A stretch of 64,000 nt of DNA from Pseudomonas sp. PA15(2017) (GCF_001945395.1 NZ_MSXV01000010.1:132346-196345), one strand, 5' to 3'. Numbered from the stretch's first letter, positions 27,820-37,215 are shown. The notes: generated from the sequence alone by a model not told the origin. Numbers and translations: made by a program.

Positions 27820-28824
27820 TCAGCCTGCGGGCTGCACCTGCTGCTGGAACTGCTGGCGGTAGTGGTTGGGCGACAGCCCCGTGTGCTGGCGGAACAGGCG
27901 GGCGAAGAAGCTGGCGTCGTCATAGCCGATTTCGTAGCTGACCGCCTTGATGCTTTTCGGCGAGGACGACAGCAGCCCCTTGGCGGTTTCGATGCGCAGG
28001 CGCTGCAGGTAATACAGCGGCTTGTCGCCAGTGGCGGCGTGGAAGCGGCGCATGAAGTTGCGGATGCTCATGCCGTGGTCGCGGGCCACGTCCTCGAAGC
28101 GAAAACGCTCGGCGAAATGCTCCTCGAGCCACTGCTGGATCTGCAGGATCTTGGTGTCCTGATGCTGCTTCTGACCGCCGAAGCCGATACGCCCCGGCGT
28201 GTAGCTGCGGCGCACTTCATAGAGGATGTCGCGGGCCACGCTCTGCGCAACGCTGGTGCCGCAGAAGCGCTCGATCAGGTAGATGTACAGATCGCAGGCC
28301 GAGGTCGGGCCGGCCACGCAGTAGAGGTTGTCGGCATCGGTCAGGTGCTTGTCCTGGTTCAGCGCCACGGCGGGAAAGCGTGTGGCGAACTCGCCGAAGA
28401 AGCGCCAGCAGGTGGTCGCTTCCTTGCCGTCCAGCAGGCCACTGGCGGCCATCCAGAACACCCCGTTGGCTTCGCCGCACAGGCTGGCGCCGGCGGTGTG
28501 CCGCGATTGTAGCCAATCGAACACCTGTGGGTAGCGGCTGCACAGGGCGTCGTAGTCGTCCCAGAAGGCCGGCAGGATGATCAGTTGCGCTTCGTTGTCG
28601 AGCGCGCCGTCGACCGGTAGCTGCACGCCGCTGAAGCTGGTGACGGGCAGGCCGTCCGGGCTGACCAGGCGCACCTCGAAGGTCGGCACCAGGCCGTGGC
28701 CCTGCTGCTTGCCATGGCGCAGGCCGGCCATATGGAAGAAATCTCTGGCCTGCATGAGGGTCGAAGCGAATACACCGGGCGTGGCGAGGATGCTCACGCG
28801 CGTGAGTGGGGACGAGCTGGGCAT
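27820..28824 (-). CDS. GlxA-type AraC-family regulator
   Basis: A 334-residue protein with an N-terminal DJ-1/PfpI (class I amidotransferase-like) domain, including the elbow GASLCGEANGVFWMAASGLL, and a C-terminal double helix-turn-helix AraC domain (residues about 225-325, ending PNHYRQQF). Regulators of this type usually control use of small nitrogen compounds. It is flanked by unrelated genes, so its target cannot be inferred. Confidence 0.88.
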   Translation of the reverse strand: MPSSSPLTRVSILATPGVFASTLMQARDFFHMAGLRHGKQQGHGLVPTFEVRLVSPDGLPVTSFSGVQLPVDGALDNEAQLIILPAFWDDYDALCSRYPQVFDWLQSRHTAGASLCGEANGVFWMAASGLLDGKEATTCWRFFGEFATRFPAVALNQDKHLTDADNLYCVAGPTSACDLYIYLIERFCGTSVAQSVARDILYEVRRSYTPGRIGFGGQKQHQDTKILQIQQWLEEHFAERFRFEDVARDHGMSIRNFMRRFHAATGDKPLYYLQRLRIETAKGLLSSSPKSIKAVSYEIGYDDASFFARLFRQHTGLSPNHYRQQFQQQVQPAG

Positions 28825-28942
28825 GGCTGTTGTTCTTGTTCGAGTGTGATGGTAAAGGCGTCAGGTTCCGGCTGAATCGTCTTCTTTTATCCGGGCTGAG
28901 TCCAGCTCGGTCTTGCAACGCCGAGATGGGAGATAGGTTGTC

Positions 28943-29650
28943 ATGCTGAGTTTTGCCGAGTTGGCCGCATCGCCATTCGCCGATTGGGACGGCACGCCCG
29001 CTGCCGCGAGAATCCTGCAAAAGGAATTGGCCGAACAGGTGCGGCTGGAAGATGACTTTGTGCCGTTGCGTCTGCTGGCCGGCGTGGATGTGGGCTTCGA
29101 AGAAGGCGGCGAGATCACCCGCGCTGCCGCCATCCTGCTGAATGCCGAAACCCTGCAACCGGTCGCCGAATGCGTGGCGCGCATCCCTACCAGCATGCCG
29201 TACGTGCCGGGGCTGTTGTCGTTTCGCGAGTTGCCGGCCTTGCTGTCGGCACTGGCGGGGTTGCCCCAGGAGCCGGACCTGATCGTTGTCGATGGTCATG
29301 GCATCGCCCACCCCCGTGGCCTGGGTATCGCCGCGCACCTGGGCGTGGTTACCGGCCGGCCGACCATCGGCGTGGCGAAGAAGCTCCTCACTGGTCATCA
29401 CTGCGAGCTGGGTGAAGAGCGTGGTGACAAGGTGGAGTTGCTCGACCGCCAGAACCGACAGATCGGCTGGGTGCTGCGCAGCAAGCGTAAGGTGCGGCCG
29501 CTGATCGTCTCGCCGGGGAATCGCGTGAGCATGCACCGAGCCGCTGAGCTGGTGCTGAGTTGGGACAAGGGCTACCGGTTGCCGGAGCCGACGCGGCTGG
29601 CGGACCGGCTGGCTTCGCGGCGTGATGCCAAAGGGCCGAAATTACTGTAG
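28943..29650 (+). CDS. nfi: Endonuclease V (deoxyinosine 3' endonuclease)
   Basis: A 235-residue DNA repair nuclease that cuts the second bond 3' of deoxyinosine and related deaminated bases. Conserved features are [10 protein letters not shown] (first catalytic Asp), the wedge motif [32 protein letters not shown], and IGVAKKLL. All acidic metal ligands appear intact. It is divergent from the AraC gene. Confidence 0.95.
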   Translation: MLSFAELAASPFADWDGTPAAARILQKELAEQVRLEDDFVPLRLLAGVDVGFEEGGEITRAAAILLNAETLQPVAECVARIPTSMPYVPGLLSFRELPALLSALAGLPQEPDLIVVDGHGIAHPRGLGIAAHLGVVTGRPTIGVAKKLLTGHHCELGEERGDKVELLDRQNRQIGWVLRSKRKVRPLIVSPGNRVSMHRAAELVLSWDKGYRLPEPTRLADRLASRRDAKGPKLL

Positions 29651-29720
29651 GCAGGTGCTCGGACGGAAGGCGGCCCACGCCCCCGTGATGTGTTGAGCAT
29701 CGAGGGCGGGGCCTGCTTTT

Positions 29721-29767
29721 GTGGGAGCGGGCCACGCCCGCGATTCGCGCGCATGGCGCGCTCCCAC
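29721..29767. repeat. Paired REP after nfi
   Basis: An inverted pair of the GTGGGAGCGGGC repeat (GTGGGAGCGGGCCACGCCCG, then CGCGCATGGCGCGCTCCCAC) forms a hairpin of about 20 bp between convergent nfi and the aldo/keto reductase gene. It may terminate both. Confidence 0.82.
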
Positions 29768-29806
29768 AGATGGGGCTAGCCTACCGCCATTCCTAACCCT
29801 GAAAAT

Positions 29807-30844
29807 TCAAGGCGCGGGGTTGGGCTGCGCCTTGTGAATCGCCTCGATGCCTTTGAGCACCTCATCGCTGAGCTTCAACTCGCTGCTGGTCAGGTTGGCT
29901 TCCAGCTGCTGCAGCGAAGTGGCGCCGATGATGTTGCTGGTCACGAACGGGCGGCTGGTCACGAAGGCCAGGGCCATTTGCGCCGGGTCGAGGCCATGTT
30001 CGCGGGCCAGGGCCACGTAACGCGAACAGGCCGCCACGGTTTCCGGGGCGTTGTAGCGCTGGAAGCGCTCGAACAGGCTCAGGCGCGCGTTCGCCGGGCG
30101 GGCACCGTTCTCGTACTTGCCCGAGAGCATGCCGAAGGCCAGGGGCGAGTAGGCCAGCAGGCCGCACCGCTCGCGAATCGAGACTTCGGCCATGCCCACT
30201 TCGTAGCTGCGGTTGAGCAGGTTGTAGGGGTTCTGCACCGACACCACGCGGGACATGCCACGGGCTTCGGCCAGTTGCAGGAACTTCATGGTGCCCCACG
30301 GCGTTTCGTTGGACAGGCCGATGTGGCGGATCTTGCCGGCCTTGACCTGCTCGTCCAGCGCTTCGAGGATTTCCTCGATGGGCGTGGAGTCGCTTTCCTG
30401 ATGCTGATAGCCGAGCTGGCCGAAGAAGTTGGTCGGGCGCTCCGGCCAGTGCAGCTGGTAGAGGTCGATCCAGTCGGTCTGCAGGCGCTTGAGGCTGGCA
30501 TCCAGGGCCGCGACGATGTGCTGGCGGTTGTGCTTGAGCTGGCCGTCGCGAATGTGGGTGATGCCGTTGCCGGGGCCGGCGACCTTGCTGGCCAGTATCC
30601 AGTCGGCGCGATCACCGCGCTGCTTGAAGTATTCGCCGATGATCTGTTCGGTCTTGCTGTAGGTCTCGGCGCGCGGCGGCACCGGGTACATTTCGGCGGT
30701 GTCGATGAAGTTGATGCCGTAGGCCTTGGCGCGCTCGATCTGGGCGAACGCCTCGGTGGCATCGTTCTGTTCGCCCCAGGTCATGGTGCCCAGGCACAGG
30801 GCGCTGACGTTGAGATCGGTTCGGCCGAGCTGGCGGTATTCCAT
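29807..30844 (-). CDS. Aldo/keto reductase (Tas/YajO-like)
   Basis: A 345-residue NADPH-dependent aldo/keto reductase with the N-terminal LGRTDLNVSALCLGTMTWG, catalytic region NFIDTAEMYPVPP and long substrate loops including YQLHWPERPTNFFGQ. It corresponds to the oxidoreductase commonly found beside rplM in Pseudomonas. The start at 30844 (MEYRQLGRTDL) is the family N-terminus. The physiological substrate is unknown. Confidence 0.9.
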   Translation of the reverse strand: MEYRQLGRTDLNVSALCLGTMTWGEQNDATEAFAQIERAKAYGINFIDTAEMYPVPPRAETYSKTEQIIGEYFKQRGDRADWILASKVAGPGNGITHIRDGQLKHNRQHIVAALDASLKRLQTDWIDLYQLHWPERPTNFFGQLGYQHQESDSTPIEEILEALDEQVKAGKIRHIGLSNETPWGTMKFLQLAEARGMSRVVSVQNPYNLLNRSYEVGMAEVSIRERCGLLAYSPLAFGMLSGKYENGARPANARLSLFERFQRYNAPETVAACSRYVALAREHGLDPAQMALAFVTSRPFVTSNIIGATSLQQLEANLTSSELKLSDEVLKGIEAIHKAQPNPAP

Positions 30845-31019
30845 TGGAGCGTCCTCTGACAAAGGGCCATACAAGCAGGTTGAAATTTTTTTCGCAATCA
30901 GGATAATCCGCCTCCTCTTTCTGCGGTGGAAGTGATGCGCCGCCTGCCGAAGAATCTTGCCGTACGCGGACGCGCTGACCCGAGCCCCCGAATAGCGCCC
31001 GCATCCGGCTGCCTTTGAC

Positions 31020-31048
31020 TTGTCAAAGTACGCACTATTCAGTAAGAT
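31020..31048 (+). promoter_or_regulatory. Sigma-70 promoter of rplM-rpsI
   Basis: TTGTCA (31020-31025) and TAAGAT (31043-31048) are separated by exactly 17 bp, giving a strong housekeeping promoter about 35 bp before a short leader that ends at the rplM ATG (31091). Confidence 0.8.
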
Positions 31049-31090
31049 CCGCCGTCTATTTTTGCTGGGCGGCCCCTGAGGCTATAAAGA

Positions 31091-31519
31091 ATGAAAACTT
31101 TTACCGCTAAACCGGAAACAGTAAAACGCGACTGGTTCGTCGTTGACGCTGCTGGTCAGACCCTGGGTCGTCTGGCTACAGAAATCGCGAGCCGTCTGCG
31201 TGGCAAGCACAAGCCTGAGTACACCCCTCACGTTGACACCGGCGACTACATCGTCGTCATCAATGCCGAGCAGGTACGTGTAACTGGCGCTAAAACCAGC
31301 GACAAAATGTACTACTCCCACTCCGGTTTCCCGGGCGGCATCAAGTCGATCAACTTCGAGAAGCTGATCGCCAAGGCCCCTGAGCGCGTGATCGAGACCG
31401 CGGTTAAAGGCATGCTGCCGAAGAACCCGCTGGGCCGCGACATGTACCGTAAGCTGAAAGTGTATGCGGGCGCTGCTCACCCTCACACTGCTCAGCAGCC
31501 TCAAGAACTGAAGATTTAA
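31091..31519 (+). CDS. rplM: 50S ribosomal protein L13
   Basis: A ribosomal large-subunit protein of 142 residues, full length. It starts [20 protein letters not shown] and includes [13 protein letters not shown] and [12 protein letters not shown]. It is the first gene of the rplM-rpsI operon. Codon use is noticeably different from neighbours (more T-ending codons such as GCT, GTT), as expected for a highly expressed gene. Confidence 0.99.
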   Translation: MKTFTAKPETVKRDWFVVDAAGQTLGRLATEIASRLRGKHKPEYTPHVDTGDYIVVINAEQVRVTGAKTSDKMYYSHSGFPGGIKSINFEKLIAKAPERVIETAVKGMLPKNPLGRDMYRKLKVYAGAAHPHTAQQPQELKI

Positions 31520-31533
31520 CGGAATAGTTCATT

Positions 31534-31926
31534 ATGTCGGCGACTCAAAATTACGGCACTGGCCGTCGCAAGACTGCAACCGCACGCGTTTTCCTGCGTC
31601 CGGGCACTGGCAAGATCTCTATCAACAACCGCACCCTGGACACCTTCTTCGGTCGTGAAACTGCCCGCATGGTAGTTCGCCAGCCGCTGGAGCTGACCGA
31701 GACCGTCGAGAAATTCGACATCTACGTTACCGTCATCGGCGGTGGTGTGAGCGGTCAAGCTGGTGCGATCCGCCACGGCATCACCCGCGCTCTGATGGAC
31801 TACGACGAGACGCTGCGTCCGGCTCTGCGTAAAGCAGGTTACGTGACCCGCGATGCTCGTGAAGTCGAGCGTAAGAAAGTCGGTCTGCGCAAAGCACGTA
31901 AGCGTCCTCAGTACTCCAAGCGTTAA
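31534..31926 (+). CDS. rpsI: 30S ribosomal protein S9
   Basis: A ribosomal small-subunit protein of 130 residues. It has the N-terminal [38 protein letters not shown], and the conserved basic C-terminus [11 protein letters not shown] whose tail reaches the ribosomal P site. It lies 14 bp after rplM, and a strong terminator follows. Confidence 0.99.
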   Translation: MSATQNYGTGRRKTATARVFLRPGTGKISINNRTLDTFFGRETARMVVRQPLELTETVEKFDIYVTVIGGGVSGQAGAIRHGITRALMDYDETLRPALRKAGYVTRDAREVERKKVGLRKARKRPQYSKR

Positions 31927-31942
31927 TTCGCGACGGTACTCG

Positions 31943-31978
31943 AAAACGCCCAGTTTCCTCACGGAGCTGGGCGTTTTT
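31943..31978 (+). terminator. Rho-independent terminator after rpsI
   Basis: The 11-bp stem AAAACGCCCAG / CTGGGCGTTTT is followed by a T-run, 16 bp after the stop. Confidence 0.93.
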
Positions 31979-32438
31979 CATTTGCGCTCGGGAAAGCCTG
32001 GCGCATCCTTTCAGGTACGGCTGCGGCTCGTCCTGTCGTCTCCTCGGCCACGCCATTTCCTGCCTGCTCTGCCCGAGCCTGGGCGTATACGGCCTACTCA
32101 CCGCTTCGTTGATGCGCGTCATAAGTCGCCCCGTCGGCCTGTGCGAATCTCGCGGCGGATTGCAGCAGAGCTGATCTGGACACACGAGCACCACGACTTT
32201 CCACCTTCTTCACGCCGATGCCGCAGCCAGATCTGCGCGGGCCATCCGGCTGAGGCCGTGGGTTAAAGTCCTTGATCAGCGTCGAATGGATGCGCCCTGG
32301 GCGCGAGGCCTCTGCAAGGGTTGGTCGAGCGCCGTGCGCTCGATGCCGGGATGACCATCCGGCCGCTGCTGCGCGCGACCGACACTGACTTATTAGAGGC
32401 CTGAACAACAGGCCGGAAAGCCGATGGGAGACGACTGA
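31979..32438. other. 460-bp gene-free region upstream of petA
   Basis: No supported gene. Two hairpins lie near petA: TCGAGCGC-CGT-GCGCTCGA (32325-32343) and GGCCTG-AACAA-CAGGCC (32398-32414); the second sits about 25 bp before the petA start and would be in its leader. Neither has a T-run. The petA promoter should be in this region, but I could not place it with confidence. Confidence 0.55.
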
Positions 32439-33032
32439 ATGAGCAATGACGGCGTGAATGCGGGCCGGCGTCGCTTTCTGGTGGCAGCCACTTCGGTGGT
32501 TGGGGCCGCCGGGGCGGTGGGGGCTGCAATTCCGTTTGTAGGGTCGTGGTACCCGAGTGCCAAGGCCAAGGCCGCTGGCGCTCCGGTCAAGGTGAACGTC
32601 GCCAAGATCGAGCCGGGCCAGCAGATGGTGGCTGAGTGGCGGGGCCAGCCAGTGTTCATCATGCGGCGCACCGAGGCGATCCTCAGCAACCTCAGCAAGA
32701 TCGAAGGGCAACTGGCCGACGCCAGTTCCCAGCATTCGCTGCAGCCGGGTTACGTCGACCCGAAGACGCGCTCGATCAAGCCGGAAATCCTCCTGCTGGT
32801 CGGGCTGTGTACGCACTTGGGCTGCGCGCCGTCGTTCCGCCCCGAAGTGGCCCCGGCGGACCTGGGCGAGAACTGGGTGGGCGGTTACTTCTGCCCCTGC
32901 CACGGTTCGCGCTACGACCTGGCGGGTCGCGTCTACAAGTCGCAGCCGGCGCCGCTGAACCTGCCGGTGCCGCCGCACCGCTACGAATCGGCTGACGTGA
33001 TCATCATCGGCGTGGATCAGGAGCAAGCATGA
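32439..33032 (+). CDS. petA: Ubiquinol--cytochrome c reductase, Rieske iron-sulfur subunit
   Basis: The 2Fe-2S subunit of the cytochrome bc1 complex (197 residues), oxidising ubiquinol at the periplasmic side. It has an uncleaved Tat-type membrane anchor (GRRRFLVAAT), then the Rieske cluster motifs C124-T-H126-LGC129 and C152-PC154-H155-GS; Cys129/Cys154 form the disulfide. The stop overlaps the petB start. It is the first gene of petABC. Confidence 0.97.
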   Translation: MSNDGVNAGRRRFLVAATSVVGAAGAVGAAIPFVGSWYPSAKAKAAGAPVKVNVAKIEPGQQMVAEWRGQPVFIMRRTEAILSNLSKIEGQLADASSQHSLQPGYVDPKTRSIKPEILLLVGLCTHLGCAPSFRPEVAPADLGENWVGGYFCPCHGSRYDLAGRVYKSQPAPLNLPVPPHRYESADVIIIGVDQEQA

Positions 33033-34258
33033 TGAGCAAATTCATGGGCTGGGTGGATGCGCGCTTCCCTGCCACCAAGATGTGGAACGACCACCTCGCC
33101 AAATACTATGCACCGAAGAACTTCAACTTCCTGTACTTCTTCGGCTCCCTGGCCCTGCTGGTGCTGGTCAACCAACTGCTCACCGGCGTGTGGCTGACCA
33201 TGAGCTACAACCCGACTGCCGAGGGTGCTTTCGCGTCGGTAGAAGGGCTGATGCGCGACGTGCGCACCGGCGATACGCCCCACGGCGCGATCCTGCGCTA
33301 CATGCACTCGACCGGCGCTTCGGCGTTCTTCATCGTCGTCTACCTGCACATGTTCCGCGGTCTGCTCTACGGTTCGTACCAGAAGCCCCGCGAGCTGGTG
33401 TGGATCTTCGGCATGCTGATCTACCTGATGCTGATGGCCGAAGCCTTCATGGGCTATCTGCTGCCGTGGGGGCAGATGTCCTACTGGGGCGCCCAGGTGA
33501 TCATCTCGCTGTTCGGCGCCATTCCCTATGTCGGCGATGCGCTGACCGAGTGGATCCGTGGCGACTACCTGATCTCCGGCATCACCCTCAACCGCTTCTT
33601 CGCCCTGCACGTGGTGGCCTTGCCGATCGTCATCCTCGGCCTGGTGGTGCTGCATATCCTGGCGCTGCACGAGGTCGGTTCGAACAACCCGGACGGCATC
33701 GATATCAAGAAGTACAAGGACGAGAACGGCATCCCGCTCGACGGCATTCCCTTCCACCCGTATTACACCGTCAAGGATATCGTCGGCGTGGTGGTGTTCC
33801 TGTTCGTGTTCTGCTTCGTGGTGTTCTTTTTCCCGGAGATGGGCGGCTACTTCCTCGAAAAGCCCAACTTCGAACAGGCCAACCCGTTCAAGACTCCCGA
33901 GCACATCGCTCCGGTTTGGTACTTCACGCCGTTCTACGCGATCTTGCGCGCCATCCCCGACAAGCTGATGGGCGTGATTGCCATGGGCGCCGCCATCGCC
34001 GTGCTGTTCGTGCTGCCCTGGCTGGATCGCAGCCCGGTGCGCTCGATGCGCTACAAGGGCTGGCTGAGCAAACTCTGGCTGCTGGTGTTCTGCGTGTCCT
34101 TCGTCATCCTCGGCGTGCTCGGCGTACTGCCGCCCACGCCGGGCCGTACGCTGCTGTCGCAACTGTGCACGGCGCTGTACTTCGCGTACTTCATCCTGAT
34201 GCCCTTCTACACCAGGATGGAAAAGACCAAACCCGTTCCTGAAAGGGTGACAGGCTGA
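33029..34258 (+). CDS. petB: Cytochrome b of the bc1 complex
   Basis: The membrane-embedded dihaem subunit, 409 residues with about eight or nine helices. Haem-ligand helices are visible (HSTGASAFFIVVYLHMFRG; RFFALHVVALPIVILGLVVLHILALHEVG), and the Qo-site PEWY-type motif appears as APVWYFTPFYAILR. Two adjacent ATG codons (33029 and 33032) are possible; the second has better spacing from AGGAG. It overlaps petA and petC by four bases each. Confidence 0.97.
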   Translation: MMSKFMGWVDARFPATKMWNDHLAKYYAPKNFNFLYFFGSLALLVLVNQLLTGVWLTMSYNPTAEGAFASVEGLMRDVRTGDTPHGAILRYMHSTGASAFFIVVYLHMFRGLLYGSYQKPRELVWIFGMLIYLMLMAEAFMGYLLPWGQMSYWGAQVIISLFGAIPYVGDALTEWIRGDYLISGITLNRFFALHVVALPIVILGLVVLHILALHEVGSNNPDGIDIKKYKDENGIPLDGIPFHPYYTVKDIVGVVVFLFVFCFVVFFFPEMGGYFLEKPNFEQANPFKTPEHIAPVWYFTPFYAILRAIPDKLMGVIAMGAAIAVLFVLPWLDRSPVRSMRYKGWLSKLWLLVFCVSFVILGVLGVLPPTPGRTLLSQLCTALYFAYFILMPFYTRMEKTKPVPERVTG

Positions 34259-35040
34259 TGAGAAAGCTATTCGCTGCATGTGTGGTCGCGCTACTGCCTG
34301 CCTTCGCCCTGGCCGCCGGGGGGCATGGCGTGGCTCTGGACAATGCCGATATCGACCTGACCGACAAGGCTGCGCTGCAGGATGGCGCGCGTACCTTCGC
34401 CAACTACTGCATGGGTTGCCATAGCGCCAAATTCCAGCGTTACGAGCGCGTCGCCGCGGACATCGGCGTATCCGAAGAACAGATGATGGCGAACCTGGTG
34501 TTCACCGACGCCAAGATCGGTGATCACATGAACATCGGCATGAAGCCGGACGATGCCAAGCGCTGGTTCGGTGCGGCACCACCGGATCTGACCCTGGTCG
34601 CCCGGGTGCGCGGCAATGACTGGCTGTACACTTACCTGCGCACCTTCTACGACGACCCGGCGCGGCCCCTGGGGGCCAACAACCTGGTGTTCCCCAATGT
34701 CGGCATGCCCAACGTGCTCGGTGGTCTGCAGGGCCGCCAGTACATGGGCTGCAAGCAAGTGCAGGTGGTCGAGGACGGCAAGAAACAGTACGACCCGCTG
34801 ACCGGAACGCCGCTGACCCATGAGGCCTGCGACCAACTGGTGCTCGAGCCCAGCAGCGGCCAGCTCAGCCCACAGGCGTTCGATGACAAGGTGCGCAACC
34901 TGGTGACCTTTCTGGCTTACTCGGCGGACCCCAACAAGCTGCACATGCAGCGCATTGGTACCTACGTGCTGATCTACCTGGCGTTCTTCTTCGTCTTTGC
35001 CTACCTGCTCAAACGCGAATATTGGAAGGACGTTCATTAA
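34258..35040 (+). CDS. petC: Cytochrome c1 of the bc1 complex
   Basis: A periplasmic haem subunit (260 residues) anchored by a C-terminal helix (GTYVLIYLAFFFVFAYLLKREYW). Signal peptide cleavage is near ALAAGG. Covalent haem binding is by C51-MGC54-H55. A distal methionine candidate is in NIGMKPDDAKRWFG. It closes the petABC operon and is followed by a strong terminator. Confidence 0.97.
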   Translation: MRKLFAACVVALLPAFALAAGGHGVALDNADIDLTDKAALQDGARTFANYCMGCHSAKFQRYERVAADIGVSEEQMMANLVFTDAKIGDHMNIGMKPDDAKRWFGAAPPDLTLVARVRGNDWLYTYLRTFYDDPARPLGANNLVFPNVGMPNVLGGLQGRQYMGCKQVQVVEDGKKQYDPLTGTPLTHEACDQLVLEPSSGQLSPQAFDDKVRNLVTFLAYSADPNKLHMQRIGTYVLIYLAFFFVFAYLLKREYWKDVH

Positions 35041-35085
35041 AAACTACCTACGTTTTTAAACTGTCGGTTCCGGTATCATGCTCAG

Positions 35086-35108
35086 CCCGCGCAATGCGCG
35101 GGTTTTTT
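35086..35108 (+). terminator. Rho-independent terminator after petC
   Basis: The stem CCCGCGC/GCGCGGG with loop AAT is followed by six T residues. It separates petABC from sspAB, so sspA is expected to have its own promoter or depend on read-through. Confidence 0.92.
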
Positions 35109-35196
35109 ATGCCCCGCGATTCCCATCGTCAGGGCACCCGGGAAGCCGCGACAGCGCTCCCGGTGCGTTCACGTTTCACGAATCTGGAGGATCGCC

Positions 35197-35814
35197 TTGG
35201 CTGCGACCAACCGGTTGGCCTGTTATTCCGACGCTGCCGACCACTACTCTCACCGCGTACGCATCGTGCTTGCCGAGAAGAGCGTCGTTGTGGAAATCAT
35301 CGACGTCGAGCAGGGCCGCTTCCCCAACAAACTGCTGGAAGCCAACCCCTACGCGACCCTGCCGACCCTGGTCGACCGTGACCTGGCGCTCTACGAGCCG
35401 ACGGTGATCATGGAATACCTGGAAGAGCGCTACCCCCATCCGCCGTTGATGCCGGTATACCCGGTGGCGCGCGGCAACACCCGCCTGCTGATGCACCGCA
35501 TCCAGCGCGACTGGTGCTCGCTGGTCGACCTGATCCTCGATCCGCGCAGCAAGGAAGCGGCCCGAGCCCAGGCGCGCAAGGAGCTGCGCGAAAGCCTCAC
35601 CGGGGTGTCGCCGTTGTTTGCTGAAAAACCATTTTTCCTCAGCGACGAGCTGAGCTTGGTAGACTGTTGCCTGTTACCGATCCTGTGGCGCCTGCCGCTG
35701 CTGGGGATCGAACTGCCAAGGCCGGCCAAACCGCTGCTCGATTACATGGACAGACAGTTCGCGCGCGAAAGCTTTCGCCACAGCCTGTCGTCCGTCGAAC
35801 GAGCCATGCGTTGA
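35197..35814 (+). CDS. sspA: Stringent starvation protein A
   Basis: A glutathione-S-transferase-fold protein of 205 residues that binds RNA polymerase and redirects transcription during starvation. It starts [21 protein letters not shown] and has the conserved [29 protein letters not shown] block. GGAGG is six bases before TTG 35197; there is no ATG that keeps the conserved N-terminus, so a TTG start is well supported. It is followed by sspB. Confidence 0.94.
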   Translation: MAATNRLACYSDAADHYSHRVRIVLAEKSVVVEIIDVEQGRFPNKLLEANPYATLPTLVDRDLALYEPTVIMEYLEERYPHPPLMPVYPVARGNTRLLMHRIQRDWCSLVDLILDPRSKEAARAQARKELRESLTGVSPLFAEKPFFLSDELSLVDCCLLPILWRLPLLGIELPRPAKPLLDYMDRQFARESFRHSLSSVERAMR

Positions 35815-35863
35815 CCCATTTTTCCCGCGCGTCGCTCTCGGCGCGCCACGTTCAGGAGGTTTG

Positions 35864-36277
35864 ATGAACTCCAGTCGTCCTTATCTGATCCGCGCGCTGT
35901 ACCAGTGGATCGTCGACAACGATTGCACACCCCATCTGCTGGTCAACGCCGAGTATCCTGGCGTTCAAGTACCGAGCAAGTTCGTCAGCGACGGGCAGAT
36001 CGTGCTCAACGTATCGCCCACTGCGGTGCGTGAATTGTCCCTCGACAACGATGCGGTCAGTTTCGAAGGCCGCTTTGGCGGCGTTGCCCACAGCCTGTTC
36101 GTACCGTCGCCCGCTGTGCTGGCGATCTACGCCCGGGAAAATGGCCAGGGCATGGTGTTCGACCAGGAGCCGCCACCCGTGCAGAGCGACGTCGAAGAGG
36201 TCGAAGGCGAGCAGACGCCGCCCGAGGACGAGCCGCCGCGGCCGAGTGGGCGACCCAGCCTGAAGGTCGTCAAATAG
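35864..36277 (+). CDS. sspB: ClpXP protease specificity-enhancing factor SspB
   Basis: An adaptor of 137 residues that brings ssrA-tagged proteins to ClpXP. It begins MNSSRPYLIRALYQWIVDNDCTPHLLV and has the substrate-binding core ending in the VFVPSPAVLAIYA-like segment. An acidic linker leads to the C-terminal ClpX-binding motif PSLKVVK. The ATG at 35864 follows AGGAGG. Confidence 0.96.
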   Translation: MNSSRPYLIRALYQWIVDNDCTPHLLVNAEYPGVQVPSKFVSDGQIVLNVSPTAVRELSLDNDAVSFEGRFGGVAHSLFVPSPAVLAIYARENGQGMVFDQEPPPVQSDVEEVEGEQTPPEDEPPRPSGRPSLKVVK

Positions 36278-36307
36278 ACGGCCATTGCGGCTGTAGTGCC
36301 CCCGAAG

Positions 36308-36332
36308 TGCCGGTCCCGTGACCGGCATTTTT
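36308..36332 (+). terminator. Rho-independent terminator after sspB
   Basis: The stem TGCCGGTC/GACCGGCA with loop CCGT is followed by TTTTT, about 30 bp after the stop. Confidence 0.92.
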
Positions 36333-36418
36333 CATTTTCAGGGTTGCGATTAGCCCCTTGTATGATGGCATTAAGTCACTTCGTGCAATCTGCCTGAGTC
36401 GTTACGCTTGAGCTTGCA

Positions 36419-36433
36419 GTTTGCACGGCAAAC
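36419..36433. promoter_or_regulatory. Palindrome GTTTGC-ACG-GCAAAC, candidate enhancer site
   Basis: A perfect 6-bp dyad lies 60 bp upstream of the sigma-54 promoter at 36493, within range for an enhancer-binding activator. Between them is an AT-rich tract that could bend. The binding protein is unknown. Confidence 0.4.
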
Positions 36434-36492
36434 GAAATGGCTAAGTTAATTTAAGTTGTTGTTTTATAAGAAATATTTTTACTTTAAAAACC

Positions 36493-36508
36493 TGGCACAG
36501 CGCTTGCG
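36493..36508 (+). promoter_or_regulatory. Sigma-54 (-24/-12) promoter of the BON-CsbD pair
   Basis: TGGCAC-AGCGC-TTGCG agrees with the RpoN consensus at all key positions (GG at -24, GC at -12). Transcription would start near 36520, giving a leader of about 57 bases. An AT-rich tract lies directly upstream. Confidence 0.8.
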
Positions 36509-36576
36509 ATATTCAGGGGGAAGCCACAACCCCGAAGTTGGATGTGGCGAACTTGAATGAAACAGGAGTGTTGCCC

Positions 36577-36942
36577 ATGAAACAGCCAATCAATAAGTTC
36601 GCTTTTGCCGCTATCACTGCGACCGCCCTGAGCTTGTCCGTGGCGGGTACCGCTTTCGCCGATACCTACAACAGCACCCAGCCGACCATGCTGGCTGCCA
36701 ACACCATGGACAAGGCTGAAGAAGCCGTATCCGACACCTGGATCACCAGCAAAGTGAAATCCGCTTTCCTGGCTGACGACGGCCTCAGCGCTCTGGACAT
36801 CAAAGTCGAGACCAACAAAGGTGTCGTCGCTCTGTCCGGTGTGGTGAAGACCGAAGCCGAACGTGATCTGGCTGTAGCCAAAGCTAAAGAAATCAAAGGC
36901 GTTCAAGCAGTTTCCGCTGACGGTCTGAAAGCTGCTGACTGA
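36577..36942 (+). CDS. BON-domain periplasmic stress protein (OsmY-like)
   Basis: A 121-residue protein with a signal peptide (cleavage near AGTAFADT) and one BON domain (about residues 50-118: [42 protein letters not shown]). BON proteins such as OsmY associate with membranes and rise under osmotic or envelope stress. ATG 36577 follows ACAGGAG. Codon use is rich in GCT and AAA, suggesting high expression. It is probably co-transcribed with the CsbD gene. Confidence 0.9.
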   Translation: MKQPINKFAFAAITATALSLSVAGTAFADTYNSTQPTMLAANTMDKAEEAVSDTWITSKVKSAFLADDGLSALDIKVETNKGVVALSGVVKTEAERDLAVAKAKEIKGVQAVSADGLKAAD

Positions 36943-36995
36943 TCATGGGCCAGGGCAGGCCATCGCGGCCTGCCTACTTCCTTGGAGAATGCATC

Positions 36996-37193
36996 ATGAA
37001 TTCCGACATCATCAAAGGTAAGTGGAAGCAGCTCAGTGGCGACATTAAGGCGCGCTGGGGCAAGCTGACCAACGACGACGTGGATGTCGCCGAAGGCCAT
37101 AGCGAATATCTGGCAGGCAAACTGCAAGAGCGCTACGGCTGGACCAAGGAAAAGGCCGAAGAAGAACTGCGCGATTTTAGCAGCAAGTACTGA
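36996..37193 (+). CDS. CsbD/YjbJ-family stress protein
   Basis: A small hydrophilic protein of 65 residues, all CsbD-like: [22 protein letters not shown] then [27 protein letters not shown]. CsbD/YjbJ proteins are abundant general-stress proteins of unknown activity. It lies 53 bp after the BON gene, with TTGGAGA before the ATG, and a terminator follows. A BON-CsbD pair is also seen in P. aeruginosa. Confidence 0.92.
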   Translation: MNSDIIKGKWKQLSGDIKARWGKLTNDDVDVAEGHSEYLAGKLQERYGWTKEKAEEELRDFSSKY

Positions 37194-37215
37194 CTCGTCC
37201 TTGGCGTGTTTGGAG

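Noticed and set aside
31853..32266. Open frame spanning the end of rpsI and the following gap
   Set aside because: It runs in another frame through rpsI and its terminator and has no recognisable product.
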